Shown here one piece after another: positions 24,030 to 35,506 of a stretch of 64,000 nt of DNA. The stretch comes from Klebsormidium nitens (lineage: Eukaryota; Streptophyta; Klebsormidiophyceae; Klebsormidiales; Klebsormidiaceae). The position numbers were made by a program, and so were the translations under genes. The stretch covers positions 62,001 to 126,000 of the forward strand of contig DF237060.1 of the NCBI GenBank assembly GCA_000708835.1. Direction: 5' to 3'. Below the pieces are notes generated by a model. It was given only the letters and a program-made list of their open reading frames with translations, was not told the origin of the DNA and searched no databases. The number at the start of each line of letters is the position of its first letter. Position 1 is the stretch's first letter.

Positions 24030-25142
24030 ATTTCTCCCTCCTTCGATTAATACATAACGATCGAGAACCTTGTCAGCAACAAATAATACACGCGCGGAAT
24101 ATTATAAGGGTACGACAACCAGTGTCAAGAGAAAGCTTGCCCTGCTTGCGGTATTTTACCAAACCTTCCTTTTGCAACTTCGAAAGCCCCTGGGTCTCTC
24201 GCCAGACTTTTACTGAAAGGGTTACACCGTTGAAAGCTTTTCTTACTTGAGTCGATGCAGCAACGTACGTTTGCGGCACGATTCGGCTCAGGTCCTGAAT
24301 ATCCGCTCATAAGATCCGTGAATAGATCAAAACTCAGGACCCGGCGACTGGGCCTCTGTGTGGGCTCTTTGCATTCTGAGTACTGTGCATCATGTCCTCG
24401 ACCAAATCTGGAAAGTTCAAATTTCGAAAGCACAAGATGCAAAGCGGTCGAAGCTCAACGATTGTGCTCTGTGAATGTGTGCGGCCAGTTTCTTTCCATT
24501 CATTGCGGCCCGATCATCGAGCATTTCCCGCATTTCTCCCAATCCGGCAGATATGCCAACTGGCTACCGTCATATTATTACATATCTTTCTACGTGCTAC
24601 CAACAACTCGCTATTCGAGTTCAAGAAGATGTCGCGTCAATCATTCCTACGAGGCCGCTCATGTCCCGCTCATGTCAACTCCGCATGGCTTTTTTGTCCT
24701 CTCATTGAAGTTCGATCAATGATCTCACCACATTCCGGCATAAGAACAATACGGTGCTTCGAGATCAGGACTGGCGTATCAAACAAAGTTATTTGGACCG
24801 GAACGACAAAGGACAGAGTAATAGGTAGAAACGTATGCCGCTGATCGTTTCAAAACTCCAATAGACAGGCCCGGACCTCTGAGGCCCGGTTCCTTCTATG
24901 GCTCCGGGCCTGTTCCGGCGGACGGAAGTGACGCTGCCTGAAGACCGCCCAGCCAGCCCGCGCGCGGGTTCCGGGCGTTTCCTCCGCGGCCGCGGGCCCG
25001 GCCGAGAACGCTTCCGTCGGAAGCGCGATCCGAGCGGGCGGCGGCCACCGCTGCGGCGCGCGAAGAGCAAGTCCCAGACTCCCAGGCTAGGGCTAGACTA
25101 ATTAGAGGGGGAAAATGTTGGGCGGATAGTAGAGCTGCCGCC
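24030..25142. other. F-box intergenic spacer 3-4
   Basis: The part at about 24250-24800 is a 3' flank sequence shared, diverged, with the flanks of copies 4 and 5, showing that whole units were duplicated. A GC-rich island at about 24860-25090 precedes copy 4. No independent gene is supported. Confidence 0.5.
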
Positions 25143-26118
25143 ATGGACACTATTCCGAACGACGTGCTGCTTACGATTGTTCACAAGCTGGCAGCCCAGG
25201 ACCCGCTCGCGCTGCTCACTGCCACCTGCGCCCGCGTGACCGACGAAAATGAGGAGGTCTGGAGAAACATCTTTTACGGCTCAGATGTGGACATAAATTT
25301 TGGAGAGAATTCAGCAGATTGGAGAGGAGAAACGGAGTCTTGATTTGGACGCTGAGGTAGAGTCACTGGGGGGATACAAGCATTTAGTGGCAGCGCGCTA
25401 TGCGGCGAAGGTTGCTACTGCAACGACCTCGGTTGAACAAAATAAGGCGAAAAGGCGCTGCTCAACTGTCATCTGCAACAGCTCTTGCAAAGGTCCTCTC
25501 AGCTCTCTTTGGGAACCCATGAAGGTCCTTATCTTAGTCCGTCTGCAAGATAGCGTGGTCTTGTGGGCCCTTAGAACGCCGAAAATGGTAAATCTGGGCT
25601 CGTTTGGAACTGCCGAACTCACAAGGTTGGAAGCCCAGTTGCAACTCGTACTCACGATTGACCACTTCGTGGAAGCCATGCAGAAGGAACGTCGCCGTCA
25701 TCGTGCGACACGTGACGAAAGCAAAAAAGGCCTTTGTGGAAGGTTTTCCCTTGAACTTTTTGAGGTGCAGCAACGTAAAACGGCACGCAAGGCGGTCACG
25801 ATTGCAAGGCGATGGAGTGGACCATTGAAAGTCTTCACGTATTTTAATTATGAGAAGATATTCTTCGAGCTACTTGGCCGGCTGCTACCGTCCTGCGAGC
25901 CGCCTGACGTCAGCGACGTAGGTTCAGGGCGAGAGGCAATGAGCGCGAGAGTGACTCTTGGATGGCGAGCGACGACAGAAGTGGAAAAGAGACGATGGCA
26001 GCGTTACCGCACAGAGACGCTAGATTGTCCTGGGTTCGACTTTTGCTGCTCGGCGTGCCAGTCAAACTGGGCGGTAGAAAAGCTGCACCTCACGGTGGAG
26101 ATACGCAGGATGTTCTGA
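25143..26118 (+). pseudogene. F-box-like array copy 4, F-box deletion and frameshift
   Basis: The start is normal, but a 15-base in-frame deletion removes five codons (CKAFL) from the F-box. A frameshift near 25300-25340 then separates the first 66 codons from the remainder, which continues one frame over from about 25300 to the stop at 26118. The body is otherwise well kept: GGYKHLVAARYA, RLQDSVVLWAL, KGLCGRFSLELFEVQ and FCCSACQSNWAVEKLHL. With both an F-box lesion and a shift it is probably non-functional, though the 3' portion has accumulated no further stops. Confidence 0.8.
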
Positions 26119-28491
26119 GACTTTGTCGAGAAGAATACAAAAAGAATCATAGAGAATCAACCAGCATCAACGATTGTACGATATCCAGGTCAGGAGAAGC
26201 ATACTGCAGTCTGCGCTGAGAAAGCTGACTTGCATAGGGTACCTGTTCCTGATCAGACCTTCCCATCTTTAGCAGCGTTAGAGCCCATGTTCTCGAGATT
26301 CAGATTTCCATAGAAAGCTTACGAGTCGAAAGATCTTTGCACATCGGTCGCTGCAAGCACGGTTCAGGTCCTCACCATACTGTTTCCTACGATCCGTGTA
26401 TACATGCGCAACTGAAAAGCCAGGATGCGGGTTGCACCAGGACGCGGCGATTGGGCCCCTGTGCGTGTGGCCTTCCTGCATGATCAGTGCTATGCATGCT
26501 GTCCTCAAACAGATTGGAAGTATCCAGCTGTTACGAGTGCGCAAGATGAAAATTTGGATTCAAAGCCCAAGGGTTGTGATTTGTTTTTGTGCGCCCCGCT
26601 GCAGCCTCAGCGCGCGCCCCTTGTGTCTATCAGATCCCGGGAGAATTAGAACCGGCTCCCGTTACCTTTATATCGCGACTGCCATGTGCTACGAACATCG
26701 ATAACATCCAGCTTCAGGCCAATGGTGGCCTTTACCTTTCTCATGTCGATCCTGCATGCCCGTTCCTCTCAAGTCTGGTCAATCAACTCGTTCAGAACAT
26801 ATCGAATAGAGAATGATTGCCTTGGTTTAGTGGACTTTAAGATCCTGCTGACTATCGTCGGAGCGGATCGGAACCATACAAACCAGAGTTTGGCGGGCAG
26901 AAATGTCAGCGGCCGAGCGTTTCATCAAGGTTTGGAACAAGAGACCCGATAACATGGTCCTCTGAAACCCGGCTCCGGCTCCGGCTCCGGGCTTGGCTCC
27001 GGTGGATCGGACTGAGCAGCCTGATCTAAGCTGCCTACATTGAAGCGCTGCCGTTCCGACCGGAAGCGGTCAAAGAGCAATCAGAGTGCCGGGCCGGGGC
27101 GGACTTCGGTGATTTTCATTCAAGCCTGAGATGCCTCGCAGCGCGCTTCCTCCACGCGGCCCGCGGCCGCGGCCGCCGCCGCGGAAGTGCGTCCGGCGAG
27201 AACCGGGAACAGGTCTTCTTCCAGGGCGGAACAAACGGACGCCTTTGTCGAACGAGATTTAAACAGACGCGTTAGCCGGAAGAGCACCCGTTCCGAGTTG
27301 GTGCCGGACGCTCTCTTCGTCCGACGATCCTTCATCGTCGCGTCGGCGGCCTCCGTTGGTCCGACTTCGTGGCCGCGGCCGCGGCTGTGGCGTGAAGAAA
27401 GCTACGAGGCGCCTTCCGCTTTCTCAAAGCGGGAGCGGAATCCGACGGAATCAGCCCCGGCCCGGTTCTCTCAGGTCGGAACGGCAGCGCGGCTCAGTTC
27501 CGCCGCCAGAACAAGCTCGGAGCCGATGTTCCGGACCTCGTTTTCTAACTTTGAACTCGGCCGCTTACGTTTTTGTTTCTGCCCACCAAACTCTGTTTCG
27601 GTCCGCTTCGACTCCATTCTGGTTTAGCATAAGCGTGACGTTTGCAACAAGGTAATAATTTCCATTCCGATATGTTTTAGCCTGTGACTGACCCAATTTG
27701 AGAGGGCCGTCGTGAAATCGGATCGCCAAATATGGACCGACGCCATCATCTGCCTGACGCTATATATTATAGACATTCGTAGCAGATTCATCGTGCCAAG
27801 AAACAAACGGGCAGCCGGCGGTTCCGTTTTCAGCCAGAGTTGTAAACATGCGGGGCCCGCACCAGGCCGCAACCAGAACGGTAATGATGGGCGCACATGT
27901 GCAGATCAAAACTTTCGGGCTTCGAATCCAAATTTTCATCCTGCGCTTTCAAAGTTGATCTTTCTAGTTTGGTCGAGGACATCATGCATATCTTCCAGCA
28001 CGTAGGAAGCCCATACCGTGGCTTAATCGCCGCTTCGTGATTTATCCCGCATCTAGTAGCTTTTGGGTTGCGCATACAGAAAAATGCGTGAGCGAATGAT
28101 GCATGAGCTAACAAAGTAAGGGACCTGAGTCGAGAGGTGTGCCGCAAATACCCCTTTCTTGCAACGACCATTCACAAAGTTCCTCGTCTTAACGGGCTTG
28201 TTACAATCTATCTCACGGGAAACTTGAACCGCTTCAGATGAGAACCTGAACGTCTGCAATCAATGTTCAAAGTATGACTGCATTGACCGCTGTCAAAAGA
28301 AGAATCTAAGATGCAGACCTCCGGACATCAACCCAATATTCGGGAGCTTTCGGACTACGGTCATTTGACGTTGGACTGATTCTCAAAAGGCACGCTACTC
28401 AAATTTGCTTCCTGACAACGCTGCCAGTAGGTGCCTTCTTTTGTAGACTCGGAGCATGTGTAAAATGTTGCTGTATTCCTTTCAAGCTTCC
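26119..28491. other. Centre of an inverted duplication with orphan GC island
   Basis: 26119-26830 is the 3' flank of copy 4. 27640-28491 is the matching flank of copy 5 in reverse orientation; for example the strings around 26540 and around 27930 (complement) share ATGAAAATTTGGATTC. Between them, about 26960-27640 is a GC-rich island with GCGGCCGC-type strings like those upstream of the other copies, but no F-box gene follows it. No other gene is seen. Confidence 0.55.
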
Positions 28492-29326
28492 CTAGCGGCA
28501 CTGTTGACGATTGGAAAAAGATCTCCATCGTTGTGGGCGTAATTCGACGGTAAGAATCAGGTTCTCAAGCGCCCAGTCTGACTGGCACGCCGAGCAGCAG
28601 AACTCACGCCAGCCCTGTCTCAGGGACGAAACAATATACTTCTCATGCCGCCATCTCTGCTTTTCCCCTGGTGATGTCGGTCGTGATCCAAGGATTACAA
28701 ACGCGCTCAGTGATTCGTCAACTCCGCCAGCCGGGTTAGTCGGTAGTAGCCGGCCGTTTAGATCATACGTAACCGCCTCGTAATCTAACAAATCAGAGAA
28801 AACCAGTGTACCACTCCAGAGCCTTGCAATCGTGACGGTCTCGTCACGTGCGTCCTGACGTGGCTGCAGCTCAAAAAGCTCAAGGGACATCTTGTCACAA
28901 AGGCCGTTCTTGCTTTTGCCACGTGGCGTGCATTCCTTCCGCAAGGCTTCCACAAAACGATCGGTCGTAGACACTGGTTGCAACTGGATATCAATCTTTG
29001 GGAGAATCATGCTACCAGGAGGTATTGAGCCCAGTTGCTATTGAAGCAACCCTAATTGCATATGGCGCTGCCACAAGGTGTTTAAACCCCCCCAGTGATT
29101 CTACCACAGCACCCAATGCAGAGTTTGCGTCTGCATCTTGCACACCTGCTTCAATTTCTTGCTTAATTCTCGACCCGTAAAAGGTTTCCTTCCAGACGCC
29201 CGGGTTCTCCTCCGACACGCGCAGAAACACTTTACAGGCGCAGGTCGCAGTCAGCAGGGCGAGCGGGTCCTGGGCTGCCAGCTTGTGAAAAATGGAGAGC
29301 AGCACGTCGCTCGGAAGACTGTCCAT
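28492..29326 (-). pseudogene. F-box-like array copy 5, inverted, internal deletion
   Basis: Minus strand, ATG at 29326. The F-box is intact (MDSLPSDVLLSIFHKLAAQD), but the protein stops at 29012 soon after AAPYAIRVASIAT. Compared with copy 7, about 180-190 bases are missing here, covering the VEQ to RLQGSVVLWGL region. The rest (IQLQPVSTTDRFVEALRKE to FCCSACQSDWALENLIL) continues in another frame to 28492. It is the only copy on the minus strand and shares a 208-base promoter with copy 6. Confidence 0.8.
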
Positions 29327-29534
29327 GGCCGCCGCGCTGTCATCTGCCTGACAACAGAAATCAAGTCTAGAATAAGCACTGCTGGAGGGCTCGAGTATCG
29401 CGCGCCGCAGCCGCGGCCGCCAGCACAGCATGCCGGCGGCCGCGCGCGGCCGCGGCGCGCCGAGAGCACGTTGCAGGGCAAAGAGTACTTCACCAGAGTT
29501 TGCACAGCTTGTCAGGCATTTAAGAGCGGCGGCC
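29327..29534. promoter_or_regulatory. Divergent promoter of F-box copies 5 and 6
   Basis: 208 bases between two start codons. The centre is an extremely GC-rich run (about 29395-29465) of overlapping GCGGCCGC/GGCGCGCC palindromes. A leader string close to GTTTGTACAGCTTGTTAGGC occurs before copy 6 (about 29500-29520), and its TTGTCAGGCA core occurs before copy 5 on the other strand. Confidence 0.6.
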
Positions 29535-30524
29535 ATGGAGACTCTCCCGAGCGACGTGCTGCTCGTGATCGTTCACAAGCTGGCAGCCCAGGACCCGCTC
29601 GCGCTGCTGACCTCCGCCTGCGCCATCAAGGCTTTCCTCCGCGTGACTGAGGACACTCCGGGGGTCTGGAAGGAGGTCTTCTACGGCTCGAGGCTTGGGC
29701 AAGAAAGAGCGCAAAATGATAAGCTTTTGGACGGGAATCCGGAGCTGAATGCTGAGGTGGAGTCACTGGGCGGGTTCAAGGTTCTGGTGGCAGCGCGATA
29801 TGCAGAGAAGCTTGCAACTGCATCTACCCGGGTTGAACAAAGCCAGGCAAAAAGGCGCTGCTTAGGCAGTTGCGATGCGTCTTCAGATATCTTGTTGAAA
29901 CCAAAGGATTGTTCTGTTGAGCCCAATAAGATTCTAATCTTGCTTTGCCTGCAAATAAGGGTCCTCTCGTGGGGCCACCATACGTACGTGAGCCAAAATG
30001 GCTGTAAAAGCCTTACGACCCTGCATCCCCTCCAAAATATCAGCGTCCAATTGCAACCGGTGTTCACGAATGAACACTTCGTAGAAGCCCTGGAAAAGGA
30101 GCGCGGCCGCCGTCGCGCGACACCTGGGCTCCTTGGCAAGAAAGGCCTCTGCGGGAAGGTGTCCGTTGAGGTTTACGAATTGCAGCCGCACAATTCCGGC
30201 GGGGAGGCTTATGCGGTTGCGAGACTGTGGAGGGGGCCTCTCAGATCCTGGATCCACCTAACCTACAAGGAGGTGTCCTATGGATTTAACGACCAACTCT
30301 TACCGGCTTGCCCGCCTGAAGAATCTGAAGAATCGCTGAAGGCGTCCGTGACTGTTGGGCAGCGACCGACGTCGGATGGTGAAGGGCGCAGATGGAAGAA
30401 TCTTGTACATAAAGTGCAGCTCAAGGGATCTGTGGATGAGTCCGAGTTTTGCTGCCCAACGTGCGAATCGGACTGGAGTTTCGAGAAGCTGACCCTTGCG
30501 GTGGAACTACGCACGGCCTCTTAG
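29535..30524 (+). CDS. F-box-like protein, array copy 6
   Basis: Intact, 329 residues from the ATG at 29535. The open frame extends upstream to 29430 but without the conserved start context. The F-box covers about residues 3-45 (METLPSDVLLVIVHKLAAQD, then GVWKEVFYGS). The body keeps GGFKVLVAARYAEKL, VFTNEHFVEALEKERGRR, KGLCGKVSVEVYELQ and FCCPTCESDWSFEKLTL. Here the C-terminal block reads CCPTC rather than CCSAC, keeping the three cysteines. It is divergent from pseudogene copy 5. SCF adaptor function is inferred from the F-box only. Confidence 0.8.
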   Translation: METLPSDVLLVIVHKLAAQDPLALLTSACAIKAFLRVTEDTPGVWKEVFYGSRLGQERAQNDKLLDGNPELNAEVESLGGFKVLVAARYAEKLATASTRVEQSQAKRRCLGSCDASSDILLKPKDCSVEPNKILILLCLQIRVLSWGHHTYVSQNGCKSLTTLHPLQNISVQLQPVFTNEHFVEALEKERGRRRATPGLLGKKGLCGKVSVEVYELQPHNSGGEAYAVARLWRGPLRSWIHLTYKEVSYGFNDQLLPACPPEESEESLKASVTVGQRPTSDGEGRRWKNLVHKVQLKGSVDESEFCCPTCESDWSFEKLTLAVELRTAS

Positions 30525-31924
30525 ATTTCCTCTGTTTTCAGCCTCTAATCACGATGCAAAATCCCGTAACGACGGAGATAGACAAATTTTCCAGGCCTGA
30601 TACGGAATACAGAAGCATCACCAGAAGCGTACTTGTTGAGGCGGTTCCCTGTTAGACTCCACTTGGAAACCTGTACTTCGTTTTAATTTATAACTAGGAT
30701 GGGCAGATTCCGTGAGGAGATAGACTGTTTGCAATCATTCTGGACAGCTCATCGATGAACTCATTTCATGAGAAGATATTGCTAGCATACCGCTCAAGCC
30801 CTCCGCGCAAGCAGCTTCACCGCTCTTGCAAAGAGCCTTTGAACCCTTCTTTCTAGACGAAGCGTTGATTGAGACGTTTTGCTCGAAGTCTCAACCGTTT
30901 GACAAACGCTGCAATCAAATCATGTGCTGGATACGTATGCGTTCATACTGTTTTCTATGTAGTGCTACGATGTCCGAGCGTTTGGGCCCTTTCTTGGTGA
31001 CATATGTTTCAATTCATCAGTCTCGTCTTGAGCTCTGAGGTTCTTATCTATCTTCTGGAGAATCCCCTAAGCTAATAACAACCCTGTATGAGTTCAGTGT
31101 CCGGCAGTGAGTCATGCTTCATGACGTTTAACACGCGGGGAATAATGTACGAAATTTCCTCCAGTAATTAACCTACTTGATGCGATCAAAAACCCAGCGT
31201 GTATATATGCTTCTGTCCATTAGTCACTGCTTGCCACGAGAGGAGCCTTTGATTCAAGCATCATGGCGTGACCTGTACTCCTGAGTTTTGAAGAACATAT
31301 CTGCAATTCTGCCTGCATCATCGGATCCGCAGTGCTTTCATCAGCAAATCATTGATACCTTTAGAAAGCACGTCAGCGCGAGCTCTGAGTACGTGTGTCA
31401 GCAGTAACGTTGAGACGGGGCGAAGACGCGAAGCATTTGATTGGCTGAACTTCCCTTCGGAGCAACTTTGTGAAGCGCACTGTTCTGCGTAAGTGCAGAA
31501 GCTGGTGCCGACATATACCTACATAAGAGGGCCGCGGCTCTATCAGGTCGAGCCAGTCAGGCGCCCCTCAGCCAACAGGTCTGAGCAATCGAATGAGGTC
31601 GAAGCCTCAAAACACCACGACTGTGTGGTTGAGATCCTAGAATATAGCTAGTTAAGGGAAGCCGTTTCCGGGCAGCCGCTCACGAGGGCGCTGCCACGTC
31701 GGCCATACCGAGCGAGGCGGCCGGGCTGCGCTGGCCGGCTTTGGACGTTGGAGCCGCGCGGCCGCGCAGGCGGCCGTCCAGGCTGTGCGATCTGATCGGG
31801 CCGCACGCGGACCCGACGTATGCCGACGGCGCGGCCGTGTGGCGCAAAACTGAAGTCACAGGGCAATCCCAGCAGCTAGGCCAGAGTTTGTACAGCTTGT
31901 TAGGCAAATTACGGAGCGGCGGCC
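30525..31924. other. F-box intergenic spacer 6-7
   Basis: From about 31079 onward this matches the region from about 34576, the 5' end of a 3.5-kb tandem duplication. The copy 7 promoter has a GC-rich block at about 31670-31840 and an exact leader string GTTTGTACAGCTTGTTAGGC at 31886-31905. No other gene is seen. Confidence 0.5.
31886..31905 (+). promoter_or_regulatory. Conserved leader element of the F-box family
   Basis: GTTTGTACAGCTTGTTAGGC lies about 20 bases upstream of the copy 7 start. Close variants precede copies 1 (19050), 2 (about 21044), 6 (about 29500) and 8 (about 35461). A shorter TAGGCA-type core precedes copy 3, and a CAGGCA core precedes copy 5. Its fixed position suggests a promoter initiator or 5' leader element shared through duplication. 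Confidence 0.5.
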
Positions 31925-33040
31925 ATGGACAGTCTTCCGAGCGACGTGCTGCTGGCGATTGTTCACAAGCTGGCAAGCCAGGAGCCGCTCGCCCTGCTGA
32001 CGGCCACCTGCGCCTGCAAGGCTTTCCTCCGGGTGACTGATGAGCATCCGGGGGTCTGGAAAGTCATCTTTTACGGTTCAGGTGCTAAACAAGAAAGTGA
32101 TAAAGATTTTCAGCACAGAGACGAGAACCCGGTGTTGGATGCTGAGATAGAGTCTCTGGGCGGTTTCAAACAGTTCGTGGCAGCACGACATGCAGCAAAC
32201 TTTCTCTCTGCATCCACCACGGTTGAACAAAGCCAGGCGAAAAGGCGCTGCTTAGATATCGGCAGTACTTCTCGCGAAGGCTTTGTGAAGTCGACGGATG
32301 CTTTCAAGGAGCCCAGCATCAATTGCAAGGTTCTCATTTTGATTCGTCTGCAAGGCAGGGTTATCTTGTGGGGTTTGCATACGCTAGCAGATATAAACCA
32401 GGGCTCGCTACCTAGTGTCGGGCTCACCCACTTTCTAGCTGGGCTCAGAGCCCAGTTACAACCCCTTTTCACGACTGATCACTTCGTGGAAGCCATGCGA
32501 AAGGACCGCGGCCGCCGTTGCGCGACACGTAGTAGGGGTAACAAGAAAGGCCTGTGTGAAAAGTTGTGGCTTGAGCTTTTCGAGCTGCAGCCAAATCAGA
32601 CAGCACGTGGCGGGTCGGTCATGATTGCAGGGTTGTGGAGTGGACCTCTGGAATTCCGCGAGTATCTGATCACGATAAAGGCACTTGCTTTTAACTTGAG
32701 AGGCTGGCTGCTACCGACTTGCGCCTTTGTCGGATCCCGTCCGGATGGGAGAGAAGTGGACGTATTTGTGGATCTTGGATCGCGACCGACGTCACAAGGG
32801 GAGAAGAAGAGATGGCGGCATGATGACGTACACATCAGAGAGTGTTGGGGGGAGGAAGAGAACGAGTTCTGCTGCTCGGCGTGCGAATCGGATTGGGCGG
32901 TCAAGGAGCTGGAACTTACGGTAGAGATCAGCGATTTTAACAGCGTTGTAAGACCTTGTTTGTTCCCAAGAAAGTACAATAAAAACCCCTGGAACGACTT
33001 GACAGCAGTGAAGAAGACAAAGTCTCAAAGGGTACCGTGA
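31925..33040 (+). CDS. F-box-like protein, array copy 7, C-terminally extended
   Basis: Intact, 371 residues, the longest copy. F-box about residues 3-45. The body has GGFKQFVAARHA, LIRLQGRVILWGLHT, TTDHFVEAMRKDRGRR, KGLCEKLWLELFELQ and FCCSACESDWAVKELELTVE. It is closest to copy 8. After VEISDF the sequence carries one extra base relative to copy 8, which moves the ancestral TAA out of frame. Translation then runs about 30 codons into what is 3' UTR in copy 8, ending at the TGA at 33038. An AATAAA lies inside that extension (about 32978). Confidence 0.8.
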   Translation: MDSLPSDVLLAIVHKLASQEPLALLTATCACKAFLRVTDEHPGVWKVIFYGSGAKQESDKDFQHRDENPVLDAEIESLGGFKQFVAARHAANFLSASTTVEQSQAKRRCLDIGSTSREGFVKSTDAFKEPSINCKVLILIRLQGRVILWGLHTLADINQGSLPSVGLTHFLAGLRAQLQPLFTTDHFVEAMRKDRGRRCATRSRGNKKGLCEKLWLELFELQPNQTARGGSVMIAGLWSGPLEFREYLITIKALAFNLRGWLLPTCAFVGSRPDGREVDVFVDLGSRPTSQGEKKRWRHDDVHIRECWGEEENEFCCSACESDWAVKELELTVEISDFNSVVRPCLFPRKYNKNPWNDLTAVKKTKSQRVP

Positions 33041-35506
33041 AAGCGGCTGAACGGTATCGTTAGAGAGCGGTTTTGTAAGGATCTCTCCGCCGTTGAAGCC
33101 CATAAGTGCTGTTCTGGAACACCGTGAGGTCTACGGCTTGACATTCTCAATAGAAGCAGCTGATGCAATCTTCAGTGTGCACGTATATTGCAGCCGTACC
33201 GTTCAGGTCCTCAGGATTTGCAAGTGTACTTTCCGCAAGAAGTTCAGAGCGGTATGTCTTCAACACACCGGTAGGGGTACAGACCTTTCATTTAAGATGA
33301 GGTTGAATATTTCTGAAGTCACGGCTAACTCTTTGCTGAGAGACAGCTCATAAATGAAACGCTGTCAACATTCGAGCTGAATATTGATGAAGAGGACACA
33401 GGAGCATGCAAGCCAACAGGTATATGGTCAAAGGAGTCGCTTGCATGCTGCGATGATTGCAGAGCACAGTCCCATTCCAGAACTATGACACGTGTCGAAT
33501 GCATTCTGAATTCCGTCGTTGATCCATCCACTTTCAGGTTTTCCCCTCCTGCTCAACGTCCGCGGACATGTCATGTGTGGACGGCAACTTGATCACCTTT
33601 AGTACTCCCTGTGCAGAATAAATTTCTAAACCTTTCTCAAACACACAGGAAGGTTTGGCTGCTAACCAGGTTCGCTAACCAGTCTTCAGTCTGGTTCTTT
33701 GACCAATAACCGCGTTATAGCCATGTTAGAAACCTGGTCACTCCCCGAGTCTGGTCATTAGACAGTTGACCAGCTTCGAACCAGCCCGTAACCGACTATG
33801 GTTAACCGCCAAAGAACCCTGTGACATCACGTGAGACCGAACCCACGTTGTATGCACATGTGCTGGTGCGTGACATGACTGAATCACGCCGATCTTGATG
33901 CTATATGGCTGGACAAAGCGTGACGCATTGTGCAGATAAGCTCCTCGCGATAGACGTGCCCGTGTAGTCTGCGACTTGACTCGAAAGCTTGATTCTCTAA
34001 TGAAAGCACGCACGCCTTCTAGATGGTGGGTCTAACAAGCATTCTGTCTGATCAAAAGCGCAAGCTCCAGAATGTATATCAACGGTACCGTTGAACGTAT
34101 AATTGGCCGCGGGCGCAAACGGAGCGCGAAGCTAAGCATTAAAACGGAAGGAAACGCTTAATTTCTCAAGGATTTCTGGTATGCTTCAAATCTTAAGAAA
34201 AGGCATCTTCACTTTGTCAGTCGGCTTTCATTCCGATGGATTCAGATCCGGGCAATCACAGCGGAATTTAAGCTACAATTGAGCACCCACCGTCTGTGGT
34301 CAAGACGTTTGCACGTCATGTATGGGAAGAACCGATCGAAGCGGGCACTGAACACGCACACGAAAAGCACGCAGCTGGCCAATAAAAAGCCGAAGGTACA
34401 CGAGAATATTCTCAGGATAACGACATCACAGATTCGACAAAAAATGCTTCGAGGGCAAAATGTTGACCTGTCGGGTCACAATTTGGTGATGGATCAGCGG
34501 AATTCATTACAACACTTTGGCTCGGGCATGGGTGGTGCCCTCCAGACGCCAATCTGTCGGGGGGGGGAGTTTGCGATGCCTGTATAGATTCAGTGGCCGG
34601 CAACAATTCATGCTTCAAGACATTTGACATACGAAATATAAGAAACGAAGTTTTGGTCAGTAAGTTGCCTGACTGATGTGACGACAAACCTAAAGTGTAT
34701 GCTTCTGTCCACGATAAAAGCCTCCCACGAGGGGAGCCCTGATTTAAGCATGGCATGGCGTGAGCCGTACTCCTGCCAACCCTATGAATCCTGCCTGCAT
34801 CATCAGATACTGAGTGCTTTCATCGGCAACAGCAATACTTCCTGAAGGTTGCTACCTCGAGTTTGTCAAGGTAGGCGCACGCCCGCGCGACTTCTAAGTA
34901 AGTAACTTAGCAGTACTGTCGCGAGGTATCAATTCGCTGAACTGCCCGTGAGAGCAGATCCTTCCCAGTTAGGTCAAGCGCACTGTTTTGCTTGAGTGCA
35001 GAAAGCTGGTGCCGACATTAGAGGGCTGCCGCTTTATCAGGTCGAGCCAGCCGGGCGCCCCTCGCCCAACAGATCTGAGCGATTAAATGGGGTCGAATCC
35101 TTAAAGCCCACGACCCTCTGTGTTTGTCGCGTTGGAGATCGTTTCGGCACACGATGAACGTAACTTCTGCCCACTTCGACATCTCGCTTGCAGCTCAGAC
35201 TGCTCATATCGGGAAGCCTTTTTATATTCCTCCGAAAGCCGTTTTGCTGCTGGGCAGCCGCCCTTCCATGAAGCGGCTGCCACGTCGGACATATATACCG
35301 AGCGAGGCGGCCCAGCCGCGCTGGCCGGCCGCGCGGCCGTGAGTCCCGGGCGGCCGTCCCGGTGCGATCTGACCGAGCCGCGCGCGCGGACTCGACGTGT
35401 ACCACGGCCGCGGCCGCTTGGCGCGAGACCGTACTCAAGTCAGCAGAGAGGCTAGAACAAAAGTTTGTAAGATACAGCTTGGTGTGCGAAGTGCGGAGCA
35501 GCGGCC
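33041..35506. other. F-box intergenic spacer 7-8
   Basis: It contains the 3' part of duplication unit 1 (to about 34575) and the 5' part of unit 2, including the copy 8 promoter (GC-rich block about 35270-35440, leader string about 35461). A cluster of AACCAG/CTGGTT strings at 33600-33800 has no counterpart in unit 2 and looks like an insertion. Open frames such as 34279-34587 are not supported as genes. Confidence 0.5.
33605..33815. repeat. AACCAG/CTGGTT-rich insertion in duplication unit 1
   Basis: At least seven AACCAG, GACCAG or CTGGTT/C strings in both orientations occur in about 150 bases, able to fold in many ways. The equivalent position in unit 2 (about 37105-37200) lacks them. It is compatible with a small non-autonomous element or expanded simple repeats. 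Confidence 0.35.

Noticed and set aside
34279-34587. Plus-strand 102-codon frame in the F-box spacer
   Set aside because: The equivalent region of duplication unit 2 does not keep the frame open, so it is not under coding constraint.
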